From Chlamydoabsidia padenii (taxonomy: Eukaryota; Mucoromycota; Mucoromycetes; Mucorales; Cunninghamellaceae): a stretch of DNA of 64,000 nucleotides. Of this stretch, positions 11,001 to 22,492 are shown piece by piece. The first letter of the stretch is position 1. Each line of letters begins with the position of its first letter. The DNA lies in the NCBI GenBank assembly GCA_025330725.1, contig JAIWND010000009.1:558001-622000 (forward strand), written 5' to 3'. The notes beneath the pieces were generated by a model that saw nothing but the letters and a program-made list of their open reading frames with translations, was not told the origin of the DNA and searched no databases. The translations under genes and the position numbers were made by a program.

Positions 11001-14000
11001 TAGATGCAGGCGCAATAACAAGGAAAGGACCCCAGATGTTATGTACTTCCGCCAAATAAGCCATCAGTGAGATGGATTGGACAGTCTAGGATAAAAAAAG
11101 AGAAAGAAGATGAGTTAAATTGAAATATGCATGATTTGACCTATACTTACTTTTCCCAGACCCATTTCATCAGCCAAGATTCCATTAATACCCTGATCAT
11201 ACAGATTAGCGAGCCAGTTCAAACCCTTGAGTTGGTATGACTTTAGTTGACACATAAGAATACTTGGTTGCTTGACTTCAGGACCAGATCCCATACTTGA
11301 AGGTTCTTGAAAGTTCATTGTATCCACTATTACAACCAAAGCATAAATATAAAAAAAGGAGAGAGAAAGAGAGGAAGTGGTTAGTGAGGAATATATTCAT
11401 GTAAGCGGATCTTACATTGGTCTTGCATGTTGATGTCGCTTGGTCCATTAGCATCCAGTCGCCGTTGTTTAGCACCTTCATCAAACGCCTTTGTTTGTTC
11501 ACGTTGTTTAGCCAATGCGTTCTGAGCGCTGATCCGAGCATGTTCCTTGAGTTTTTCTTCATCATCTATTCAATTAACAGTAAGATTAGTCTTTATATAC
11601 CAAGCTGATGTTTCTTTTTCTATTTACCTTCGTCAAAGTCCACCTGTCCTATTCCATCATCAGTAGCCGTGATATCGATATCCATGTATTCATCGTGGTG
11701 TGGGCCTGCTGTATCTTCCAATGAGGGCATTGTATCATCATCATCATCACCCACATCCTTGTTGATTTTCCGGCCGATAAAGTGACTATAGAGTTCGGTC
11801 TGAGTGATTAAAAAGTTGAGTTTTCTGGCTTGTCGTTGAGCTTCGCGGCGTTCTTCTTCTTGTCGTAGTCGTTCCAATGCCTCACGTTCGGCCTTTTTGC
11901 GCAGTTCTCTTTCTTCTTTTTCGTTCTTCTTCCAGAATATCAGCATCTATATAAAATAAGAGTTAGATCCAACATCATTATGACTCAGGGGGGGGGAATG
12001 TTCCACCTTACCTCTTTTTGAGCCCGCTTTGCTTTTTGCTGGATATCCTTAGTAGCCCGCCCACCTTTGGTCGCCACCCGTTTAGCTTCCTTTTGACAAT
12101 ATTGAGCCAGTTTCTTGCAATTACCAGTTCTTGTTGCTTGTACCCGAGTGATAATACGTGCCATCTATAATATAAAGCAAGGTGGGTTAGTTCAGTCATT
12201 GGGATCATAGAGGGGAGGGACTTACTCTTGGTATATCAGTGCGAGCAATATCCAGCCAAATCCGTCTTCTTTCAGCATCCATTTTTCGTTGTGAGATCGT
12301 CTTGGCCTTGATAGGATCCAAAAAGTCCAGTTCACTGCGTGTCGTAACTTCCCTGTCAGAATGTCCAGCCAATACTGAATCGTCGTCATTGTCGGAAAGA
12401 CGGTGATGTGACATCTTCTTGCTGGCTCTTTTCAGAATACGACTGAGACCATGATGGCGTCTGTCTTTGTAGCGATCCTTTTCCAGTTTGACCTTGTGTA
12501 GTAGAGCTGACGGGATTTCCAATCCACCCCGAAGTTTCCATCGATCACTACCATATCGTTTTTCGTAAAGTCGTTCAAGATGTTCCTTTATTTTCTTTTG
12601 TCGTCGCTAAAATTGTATAAAGAAAAAGAGTTGGTTGAGTAGTTAGTTAAACAACAAGATTATATATATGCGTCGTTCTTTTTTCTTCTTCTTTAGGCTT
12701 ACACTTCGTTTGGATTCATAAGCATCGATCACCAACTTTTTCCGCCGGTGTACATTCAACATATATTCCACCATCACATGTTTGTGTATTTCCAAAAGTT
12801 CATTGTCATCCGAATCGAATTCATCATCTACATGTTCATCATCCAAGAGTTGAAGTGTATGTCGATCCTTGTATTTTGTTGGTTTCCAGCCCCGTTGAAC
12901 ATCGTCACTGATATCATCATCATCCGAAGAGAAATCACTAGTAGCGATCTGATGTTGTTGATGATTACTTGGGATTTGACTATAAAGATCTGGTGTAGAT
13001 GCTGACGTATTACCGATCAAATCGCCTATGTAAAGAGATCAATAAACATGCATAAATGGGAGGAAGAGGATTCTTTTTATGTATACCTTTTCCAGTCTGG
13101 ACTTTACCATTGATCAATGCAAAGTCTTCAGAGTCAGTATCAGAATCAGCTGTCACATCGATAAGGTTGTCATCTGTGGAAACATTGAGCAAGTTTTCTA
13201 TACCATTTTTTAATGTAGAGGATGTTGATATGTTGCTGTTGTTGATGATAGAGGACGATGGTTGCGGGTCATTGATTGATTCAAAGTAAGGTTGTCCTTG
13301 TGCTGTACCAAAATGAGGAGGATGGGTAGCTGCTGCAGAAGGTATGGACGAAGTGGGTGGGACATAAGAAGGAGTATCCGAGTCGGATAATAGCTGTGAT
13401 ATGGACATTGCAGGTGAAGCCGCCTTATATCTTCCGTTCCCCAATGGTGACATCTATCAATAAAGTACATTCATTAGTAATTGTGTCAGTACTTTTTTGT
13501 TTCAAATGATATAAATCTTACCTGACTATCTTCGTTGGTAATATTGCTACGAATAGGATCATAAGGAGTGTAAGATGACATGGTTTGAGGTGAAGTGTAT
13601 CCCCGTTGTTGTATAGGATAAGCACGGTCTTGTGTGTGTAGAGTGCCTGAAGCCTATATGGATGATCAGACAAAGAAAGCTTGGTTAGTCACAAAAGGGT
13701 TTTCTGTTTTCATAAAGTGTTACCGTATTATGAGTTCGTTCTGGTGAGCCACCCATCCATGAGTTTGTAGGAGACTCCAGTTGACGAGAATATCCTATTG
13801 GAGTTGATTGTTGTGCATAAGGAGGAGGATCATTATAATAGTAAGATGGCGCGTTGTGTGAGCTGGAAGATGTACGTCGATTATAGTGATCCCAACGTTC
13901 AGGAGATGAAGAGACAGTATCTACAGAACCAGGGTAGCCAGATGTTTGATATTGGTCTTGTTGCTGCTGTTGCTGTTGCTGTAACCCGTGACGGGGATCT

Positions 14001-14062
14001 GTGGGTGAGAGGGAGAGTGGTGGATGTCGATGAGGTGATTGATTGGGTCGTTCAAACGACAT
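8088..14062 (-). CDS. INO80: INO80-family chromatin remodelling ATPase
   Basis: Snf2-type motor of the INO80 complex, which slides nucleosomes and handles H2A.Z in the nucleus. The gene has well over ten short introns. The N-terminal third is Ser/Pro/Gln-rich. The DBINO region spans about 12500-11700 (ARTDIPR...[11 protein letters not shown]...[21 protein letters not shown], then a charged helix and [16 protein letters not shown]). The ATPase core follows: LADEMGLGK (Walker A, about 11160), [24 protein letters not shown] (DEAQ box, about 10610), [10 protein letters not shown], the INO80 insertion between lobes, and helicase-C motifs [18 protein letters not shown] and [12 protein letters not shown] near 8600-8800. 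The tail is basic (PNKKSRKQQ). The start MSFERPNQ at 14062 is the first ATG of the last upstream exon. Confidence 0.93.
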
Positions 14063-14967
14063 TGGGTGAATTATGAAGATTGTATAAAAGAAGGAAGGAA
14101 AAAAAAAAAAAAAAAAAAAAAGGAAGAGGAAGAAGAAAGAAAAAAAAAAAAAAAAGACGGAGAAGAAAGAGTGAAAAATAGAAAGGTTACCGTGGTTTTA
14201 ATTTTCTAGTCCACGTTATTCAATGAACAGTGCGAAAAAGGCTTCTCCCTCATTGAACCGAAGTCACTTTTGACGCCGGCGCTGTATAAACCCATCGACC
14301 ATCATACAAAGTGACACATGACTTTTGACCTTTATCATAATACAAATCTATAGCATATATTCTATTGGCTAATTTTCATTTTATTACTATGTAGTTGTAA
14401 AAAAAAAAAAAAAAAAAAAGGCTTGTTCGCATCACTGATTATAGCAACCATCTTTCCTCTGAAAAACTCAAAGGTCCGGTTGACTGCCCAGTGTGCGATC
14501 TTTACTCTGAGTGTCCTCATTGGTCACTTCGTCCATCGAAGGAGTTGAAATAACAAATCAAAATTCGAACACAGTTAAAACATAAAGAATCAGAAATAAA
14601 CACCGGCAGTTATCACTTTTAGTTTCTCTTCTCAGCTTGTAGTGAAAAGTTGTGGTACAAATAACTTTTCACTGGTTCACAACGCTTTGCTTCGCTGTTT
14701 TCAACCCCCGATTTGGAAATGCATCTCTTTTCACTTTCTTCAACATCAAGTATCAGTTTCAGGGGTAGAATCCATTCTCAGTTGTTTTATTTTATTTTAT
14801 TTATACTGTGTAGCTATCAGTGGATGGTAAACAATTTATCTCATCCAAAAAAATGATTTGTAATATTTGATGATCTTGGTCAATGCTACTTGGGGTTTAT
14901 TTCCAATCCCGACCGATCGGGAGTTCACTTATCTTGAGATTATTATTATTTTTCTTTCTTTCTAATA
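14063..14967. other. Intergenic region upstream of INO80
   Basis: About 900 bp with A/T homopolymers (A runs at 14100-14121, 14140-14155 and 14400-14419) and no open frame with family resemblance. It presumably contains the INO80 promoter, which fires toward lower coordinates. Confidence 0.4.
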
Positions 14968-15211
14968 ATGCCTGCTCAAAAACATCCACATGTATTAGGG
15001 CTACCTGGATTCAAGGAACTTGTCCTTTATACAGGTAATGTGATGCGTACCCATCTCACCCAAATCAAGCACCAACAAGAAAAGTCATCCAACATAGAGG
15101 TAAAGTAAAATAAAAAAAAGAGAGGGAGGGGAACAAAAAAAGGGGGGGTATGAATGATGGAAGGTAACGTTTTATATGATATGATAGAAATACTCTCGAG
15201 GCAGAAATTGA
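14968..15211 (+). CDS. Possible small two-exon gene, unknown
   Basis: An ATG at 14968 opens 44 codons (starting MPAQKHPHVLGLPGFKELVL) that end exactly at a good donor, GAG|GTAAAG at 15099/15100. The acceptor GATAG at 15187 would add seven codons and a stop, giving 51 residues. Use of an internal donor at 15034/15035 with the same acceptor gives a different C-terminus of similar length. I do not recognise the product. Codon usage of exon 1 looks like neighbouring genes, but the evidence is thin and a non-coding transcript is equally possible. Confidence 0.25.
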
Positions 15212-15679
15212 CTTTACTGGGTCGAGAATGTGGGGTCATTCAATAAACACAGCTTTTGTCTCTTCTGTGGGTCCTCAAATACGATGTCTTTGATAAAACG
15301 CCAAGTGTGGAAATGGTCCCATAATTATATGTAGCAGTTTTAGTTTAGATGATCTCGCATATATTACACAATAAAAGTCCTCTTTTTTATCCATATAAAA
15401 TACATATGCTCTTTTTTTTTTGACTACTTACTAATCTATCTATAAATATCATGGGGACATTCTGCCGATTGATCATTCATGCAGCGGGGTTTGAATTCGA
15501 ACACCGACATTTTTCCATCAATCCTTCAAAAAGAGTCAAATGGAAGATAGAAATCATTTCCAATTTAGAAGAAGTCTGTGGAATGTTATCCAAAGGATGA
15601 AAAAAAGGAGTTATCCAATTTGTTCCGTTCTTCACTACCCTGACCTTTTTTTTTTTTTTTGATCATTATCATCATAATC
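15212..15679. other. Intergenic region before the seven-helix receptor gene
   Basis: About 470 bp of AT-rich DNA with T runs at 15412-15421 and 15646-15660 immediately before the receptor start. It contains one copy of the recurrent GCGGGGTTTGAA element (15483-15494). No gene seen. Confidence 0.4.
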
Positions 15680-17729
15680 ATGGCAGATTCAGATGCCTAT
15701 ACCATTGATCCTAATTACTTGGATACCTATTCACCAATGTTCTATGCCACAACATCGGTTTCACTTTTTACCAATGTGATTGTGATTTTAATCCATAGCT
15801 GTATGATTTATCATAAAGTAGCCGACTTTAACCGAATAACACTTCGACTGACCGTGTTGGCCTGTGTATTCGGAATGATTCGCGCCATTGTACGTCTGGC
15901 CATGATCGAACCAGAAGATACTATCTCTTGTATTGTAGATTCCTTTTTTTTGAGTTGGATGGAAATTGCCTCGCCCTTGTGTTTGACATTTGTAGGGATT
16001 CATGCCGTGCTCGTGCTCGTGGTCAATGTCGATCATCCACGCAAATTCGAAAAGTACTATTATATCTTCATAGTCCTTTACAGTTTGGTTGCTTCCCTTG
16101 TCACTGTCAATTATCATACCCCAAATTACCCGAATCACTTTAATTGCTGGTATGTTTTTAGAATCCCGAAAGGAGAGATCACTAACTTTTTTTTTTTTTG
16201 TGATAGGGTACATTTCTATTTTGGGAACAAGCGGGCATTTGCTTTCTCCTGGGCAAGTAAAAGTGACATGTATAGAAAGAGATGTGTATATAAACCTCTT
16301 TGTTTCTTCATGCATAATACAAAGATTAGATCTGGTTTTATACTTTACTTTTGATCCCGATCGCTTTGTCTGTGGTATGTGCCTTAATCTTGATCATCAG
16401 GTACAAAATGGAGCAATACAACTTTGCCACCACTTCGGTAAGATATGCACAAAACAACAATCATTACCTGCTTCCTACTGCTTTGAAAAGGCATCGGCAT
16501 GTGGATCCCATCAAGACTTTTCGCAATGTGATCATTCGATTGACATTCTATGCCATTGGTAAGTACTATCTGTGGTCGAAAATAATATTTCGAATCCCGC
16601 CTACGTTTAACCTTTTTTTTTTTTTCTTTTTCTTTCAGTTCCTCTTTTTTCTAAAATTTTTCTTCTTGTCTCTGGATTCGAAAACTTGCGTGGTCATCCT
16701 GTCAACTTTTATGCATTGATTGTTGGAGGTGTGATGGTCAATTTACAAGGTAAAGACGCTGTGAAGGTAAATGAAAGAAAAGAAACACACATAAAAGAAA
16801 AAAGCCCTACTATCCAACCAGTCCTCATTCTTGACACCTTTCTGTTTTTGTATTGAATAGGCCTTCTCATCAGTCTTCTTTACTACAGCGACCCTGCCAT
16901 GACAAGCACAATAGGACAGTTATTCCGGTACTTGCGCAAGGTATATGTGAATGATTATGGCTCTCATCAATGGGTGAAAACTGGAACTTTGGAAAACTCT
17001 TCATCATCAGTACTCAACGTGCGTTTGGGTGGGACTGATCACGATTTGATAGCTCAAGATACCTCCAGCAACCTACGATCAACCAAGAACAACCATCAAC
17101 AAGTTTGGGATCCTTATCATTATCGGTGGTTAGCTGTGTTTATGCATTGGCTCCTTACAAAAGTATGTTGGCTCACCCCAGCACTTTTGACAGCTTCCTC
17201 TTCCAGCTCAACTCTATCTTATCATACAGCAGCAAAAAGTCAATCATCTTCAGCCCCGAATAGCGCGACGGTGGACATACATTCAACAGACAACAACAAC
17301 GACGACATGGTAGCCCAAAATGAAGCAACCAGCAGTCCTTTACGATCATCCATCCAACTTGATCAATCAGGCATCTATCGGCTCTCAGGATCGATTGATT
17401 CTCCATCCACTCGACAAACAATTACCAATAACATTGGTTATGCGCCTTTGAATGCACCACCGGCTTCTCACGTTACCATCACCTTGTCGCCCGAACATGG
17501 TACAGTCTCGCCACATGGAGTGGTCTTGGATCCAACATTACTTGATTGGGGAACCTTCTTCTATGGTGGCGATCCTCCTCTTTTAATGGACTCCGATGGC
17601 CTGGGTCATGGCTGGACGTCATTAATACATATTACCAGTAGGGCATTAGATACAAATCGTAGAATAGTTATGTCTGTGGAACATTGGGTCAACGGTTACC
17701 TTGGTTCCCGTTGGTTCGTGGCTGAATAA
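15680..17729 (+). CDS. Seven-transmembrane receptor, Git3/cAMP-receptor-like
   Basis: Probable plasma-membrane G-protein-coupled receptor. My model has five exons (15680-16149, 16207-16252, 16330-16558, 16639-16749, 16861-17729) and 574 residues. Seven hydrophobic helices are visible, e.g. TTSVSLFTNVIVILIHSCMI (TM1), LRLTVLACVFGMIRAIV (TM2), IASPLCLTFVGIHAVLVLVV (TM3), YIFIVLYSLVASLVTV (TM4), TLLLIPIALSVVCALILII (TM5), then TM6 in exons 3-4 and FYALIVGGVMVNLQGLLISL with YYSDPA (TM7). The NLQG..YYSDPA end resembles the Dictyostelium cAMP-receptor/Git3 class. A Ser-rich cytoplasmic tail of about 250 residues follows. Joining exon 2 to TM5 in frame needs a GC-AG intron (16253-16329). Ligand unknown. 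Confidence 0.75.
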
Positions 17730-18126
17730 TAATAATAATAATCTGGTGTCACTATTTGATTCGGTGTGTATAATGATATCATAATGTTATTGGGTGTGGT
17801 GGTGGGGGGTGATTCTCTTCTATTTCCTTTTTTGTGGTCGTCCAAACTTTTTTAAAAAAGAAGTCTTTTGGTGGATGGGTCAAGTCTTTATTACAATAAA
17901 ATCAAATAAAAATAAAAGAGGCATATATGTATAACTAAACTAAATAAAAAGAAGAGTGATAGTAAAAGAGGGTATATAAGAGAAGGATAAAGAGAATGGA
18001 TAAGATCGTGTGAATGATGAAATCAGAGAGGGAGTTAGCACGAGTAAGACTAAACTAGAAAAGGGGAAGGGGGAGAAGATAGGGAGAGAGGGGGTTATTC
18101 TATATACAAATGAGGGAATCGATCGA
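17730..18126. other. Convergent 3' intergenic region
   Basis: About 400 bp between two converging genes, AT- and purine-rich, with AATAAA-type signals (17896-17915) and no open frame that resembles a gene. It probably holds both 3' untranslated regions. Confidence 0.4.
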
Positions 18127-18682
18127 TCAATGTGCCGGACGATAATCAACCATGAGTGGTCGACTGATGGCAGTGGTTGGAGTAGATGCACCTGTCCATA
18201 ACAAAGAAGGTATGCTGTGTGATTTGGTCATGGCCGGTGGTAGTTGAAGCAGTGGTGGAGTGGAAGAAGAAGAGTCATAAGTGGATAAAGTAGGTGACGA
18301 TTGGTAGCTGGAGTGTGAGGTAGATAATGTCGGTAGAGTGTGAATGGAATCAGACGACCCTCTTGACCGGATACTTGACTTGGTAGTAGATGGTGCCACT
18401 TGTTGTTGTTCCTGTTCTTCTTGTTCTTGTTGTCTTTGTTGTAATTGCTTGGGATAAGGTCTTGGGAAGTCGACAAATTCAGGGTAGGTGTAGCCTAGTA
18501 ATGGGTGGTTCCGTAAAGCGTCAGCACGTAAACATTGTTCACTACAATACAGCGATTCCTAAATGAATATAAAAAATAAAAAGGTCAGATACATTTAAAG
18601 ACGACTTGTGTTAGGGAGGAGGACTTACCGAATAATGACTAATAGCATTGTCGCAATAGGTACACCAAGAGAGATCACTCAT
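18127..18682 (-). CDS. Ecl1-family lifespan regulatory factor
   Basis: Small zinc-binding protein of the Ecl1/2/3 type, which in fission yeast extends chronological lifespan and responds to nutrient or metal starvation. Two exons, 18682-18629 and 18558-18127, give 161 residues. The N-terminal module MSDLSWCTYCDNAISHYSES then LYCSEQCLRAD supplies four cysteines (CxxC...CxxxC) in the family arrangement, with the intron between the two halves. The rest is Gln-rich, then Ser/Thr/Pro-rich and probably disordered. Fission yeast Ecl1 proteins are shorter, so the long tail is a lineage feature. Recognition rests on the Cys module; function is inferred. Confidence 0.65.
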
Positions 18683-20156
18683 GACAGATGAATCATAGAA
18701 CAAGTGTCAAAAGGAGGAGGGAATGAAGATAAAAAGTGGAGAAGAAGAGAAAGAGAAGAAGAAAAATAGGGTCGGGGTTTAAGAGACTCTTATATTTTCT
18801 TCGATCATGCCTTTTTTTTTTTTTTTTTTTTTTTTTCTTTTCTTACTGTCACCAATCAAAGGTCTGGATTTCTTTAAACCGTGCGTTATCATTCAAGATC
18901 CTCTCCATTCTCTTTCCTAGTTTAGAATGTATTACTGACATAACGTTTCTTTCTTGGTGCCTCCTTTTGAAACCGTCGTTTCTCATCAAAGTAAAGGATA
19001 TTCCATCAGGGCTCGATTTTGATTGGCTGAGCCTGATTTAGTAATTATGTCGGGGACCCCGCTTCACACACACACCTCTTAAAAGCCATCGATGAATCTA
19101 AAATTAAAACAGTGTCATCATTTACCCGTCCATATCAGACTATGATGTAAAATTATCGACATCATGAGTTTTTTTATATCATATACAACTTTGAAATATA
19201 ATGATCTATACTATGTTATACTAAACTATTCTATACTACTATCTCCTTAACTACTATTATCATCCCCCCCCCTTTATTTTGTTTTCATTGTTACTTTCTA
19301 TAGGATGCATAAACGAGTTTTTTTTTTTTTTTTTTTTTTTTTTGTTGATGTATCAAGAGGACACCCAGGCCACGCACGTAGAACGTTTCTTCCCGATAGT
19401 TGCTTCTTGTCGATTGGTACCTTATCACCTGATCTACCAAAAAGTTCGTCCACCAGGAATGAATATTCACCATATGCATCATGTGTGCATGAATAAAGTG
19501 TATACCACTGAGATCTAACACGGATCGCCGCCCTTTTTTATTTTTTTATTTTTTTTAAAAAAAAACAGTCAGTATCGATCCCTCTCCTTGTTTTCTAAGA
19601 GAACAACTTACATCATCCGATAGATGATGCACTGGTTCCCCGCCATTTTTTTTTCCACTTACCTTTTTCATGCAGCAGTGTTTAAACATTAAGGATTGAT
19701 GTCAATTACTTTGGTTAGTCCATACCTGTTCCAAGGTCAGGGTCGCGTGCAACCTTATACCGTGAATTATCCCTAGATGAGGTAATAAAAAAACCATTTG
19801 TGGTGAGTATTCTTACCCAAACAGGTTCCTTCTACCTATTCCAACTTGTTGTATCATTGTAAAAAGGACAAGTTCCCCCCCATGGTCTTTTTTTAAAGCA
19901 AGAGAGTATAAAATGATAACAGACCCAACTTTTTATGTAATGCATATTCTTTCTTCACTGACCACCATTACAAGCATTGTCACTTGTTTGAAAGTAGAGA
20001 GAGAAAGAGAGAGGAAAAAAAAGGGGAGTCGCTCAGAAAAATGAGCCAAAGCCGGTCCTCCGACAAGCGGAATCTGAATTTTGATGGGTGGGTTGAAAAA
20101 TTCATCTGCCTTCTTTTTCTACTCTCCTTCTTTTCTTTGTTTGTCAAAATTATACC
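18683..20156. other. Long intergenic region (1.5 kb)
   Basis: Contains T runs (18812-18836, 19319-19343), an AT-rich core and C/A repeats near 19065. The minus strand between about 19535 and 19340 stays open for some 60 codons in one frame (..QWYTLYSCTHDAYGEYSF.. then GRSGDKVPIDKKQLSGRN), which looks coding but has no start, no recognisable family and no obvious splice partners. It may be a gene fragment. Promoter of the farnesyltransferase gene lies at the right end, where the start codon sits in ACCATGG. Confidence 0.35.
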
Positions 20157-22132
20157 ATGGGAATTCTTAACGTCAGAGTTCCTCTACATACACTACGCAT
20201 CAAGGATGACGGTTTACCAACAGAAACTTCCTTTGACCAGGTAATTAAAAAAAAAAAAAAAACGATTTAGCCCTTGAGCAATGAATAACTAATCTCCACT
20301 GGTCTCTCTACAGAGACGAACAGAAGATTTGGTCTTGGAGGCGTTTGTACCCTATGCTCCCAACAATGCCCAGCGACAAAGTTTGGAAAGGTAATGTGGT
20401 ATGGGAAGAAGTTGGACTGACTAACTTTATTTTTGTTTTCTGTTTATATTTATTTACAATAGTATCCGACTTGAACGCCAAATTCATATTGATTATCTTA
20501 AACGAGGACTTGAACATCTTGGACGTTGGATGGTGGCTTTGGATGCTAGTCGACCTTGGTTAACATACTGGATGCTTCACAGTCTCGATCTATTAGAGTC
20601 ATCCTTCTCTGCTCATATCAAAACTCGGTAAGTTCCACACCAAGTTTATATGATGAAATACTAGAATCAAGGTTTTTATTTTTATTATATTTTAGTGGAG
20701 TCAGCACTTTGGCAGTATGTCAACATTCAACTGGAGGATTTGGTGGTGGACCAGGACAATTGGCACATTTGGCAACAACTTATGCAGCTGTAAACTCACT
20801 GGCTATCATTGGTACAAAAGAAGCCTATGATCTGATCGACAGGTAAATAAAAGAGAAAGAAAACACAACCGGATTCACATTTATATCTTTATAGAACAAC
20901 TTTGTATCGATTCTTACTCGATATGAAACAACCGGATGGCTCCTTCACAATGCATGATGGTGGTGAAATCGATATACGGTAAACATGGCTTTCATGTTTT
21001 TTATTTGATCAATACGTACTAAAGATTTACTTATTTCTTTTGTAGTGGCTCTTATTGTGCATTGTCAGTAGCTGCCTTGACCAATTTATTGACCCCTGAA
21101 CTAACAGAACACTGTGGTGACTTTATAGCAAGGTATAAAATAAAAAAAAAAGTGGTGGGAAAGGATTTGAATCAACATTTTATTTTTATTTTTATAATAG
21201 GGCACAGACATTTGAAGGTGGTATTGGTCCTTTTCCTGGGAAGGAGGCGCATAATGGATACACTTTTTGTGGCATAGCGGCCATTGAAATTTTGGGTGAA
21301 ATGCACAAATTGGATATGAACAAACTGACGGTAAAAGGGAAAAGAAAAAAAAAACACTCCAACTAACTTGATATGATTCTTCACATGTAGAAATGGTGTG
21401 CCGATCGACAAATGCAAGTGGAAGGTGGTTTCCAAGGACGAACAAACAAATTGGTAGATGGATGCTACTCGTTTTGGGGTGCTGGGGACTTTCCACTCTT
21501 GAACGCTGAAATGACTCGACAGGGACACAATCAAAAAGGTAAGGAATTAAACACAGTTTATATTGGAAATTAACATGTATTTGTTTCTAGTAGACTATCT
21601 TTTTGATCGGGAAGCTCTACAGGAGTATATCCTGTTGTGTTGTCAATCAGAAAATGGAGGATTGGTCGATAAACCTGGAAAGTAAGTGGGTAATAAGGTT
21701 ATTGACTCCTAATCTAAACCTTCTTACTATCTATTTAGAGGGGCGGATCATTATCATACCTGTTATTGTTTATCAGGTCTATCAACAAGTCAACATTTGG
21801 TAGAACGTGATGAAGAAAAGGCTCAAGCAATCAAGGCGCGTGGAATCGACTCTTCAAAAGGTGGTATTGGCTCATTGATGTGGAAGTATTCCAATGATTA
21901 TGTAGTGGTAGGGGAAGTGGACAACTTGTTGGTAAGTCATAATAATGAAAAACAAAACTAGACCACCATATGACGATAATTCATTTCTCTTTTTTGTTCA
22001 TAGACGGCGACCCATCCTATTCACAATATTACCATGAACAAGGCACGAGACATGATCCACTACTTTTACACCCAAGAGCTTGATTCTATCCGTGACTTGT
22101 TACCTCGGGATGAAGAACCTCTAGTCGAATAG
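20157..22132 (+). CDS. Protein farnesyltransferase beta subunit
   Basis: Catalytic beta subunit (RAM1/FNTB family) of the enzyme that farnesylates C-terminal CaaX cysteines of Ras, a-factor-type pheromones and lamins. About ten exons. The start at 20157 sits in an ideal ACCATGG context and gives MGILNVRVPLHTLRIKDDG; exon 2 is 20314-20390. Family blocks in order: YLKRGLEHLG, LDASRPWLTYWMLHSLDLL, GGFGGGPGQLAHLATTYAAV, KQPDGSFTMHDGGEIDIRGS, FEGGIGPFPGKEAHNGYTFC, VEGGFQGRTNKLVDGCYSFW and DHYHTCYCLSGL. The Asp and Cys of LVDGCYSFW and the His of DHYHTCYC match the zinc ligands of the family. Five QW-like alpha-alpha-barrel repeats can be seen. Ends at PRDEEPLVE. Confidence 0.95.
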
Positions 22133-22492
22133 TTTATTTTATTATCAATATGATGGATGAAGAGCATTGTTTACCCTTATCCATATCATACTATCTTGAA
22201 TAAAAATCTCATTACCTTAGCATAGACTACTCGAATTCCCAATAAATGTGACCAAACAAACATGATACATCTACTTTTACTTGCCACCTTGGTTATTTAA
22301 ACCCCGGCCACTCTCCTGCCGGGTTTCAACCAGAAATGCTATTTTTTGAAATTGGCTGCTTGAACCCTGTCAGCGAAAAACTCATAAAATGCCCGCTCGA
22401 TTTTTTTTTTCCTGGTTTCCTCATCTTCTTTAAATCTGCCACATCATCTTATATAACCCCACCCAGTCTTTCCCTTATCTATCCTCCACCAC
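22133..22492. other. Intergenic region before the PP2C gene
   Basis: 360 bp with the 3' UTR of the farnesyltransferase gene (AATAAA at 22199-22204) and a short GC-richer patch (CCCGGCC...GCCGGGTTTC, 22301-22325). A possible TATA-like ATATAACC sits at 22449. No gene seen. Confidence 0.35.
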
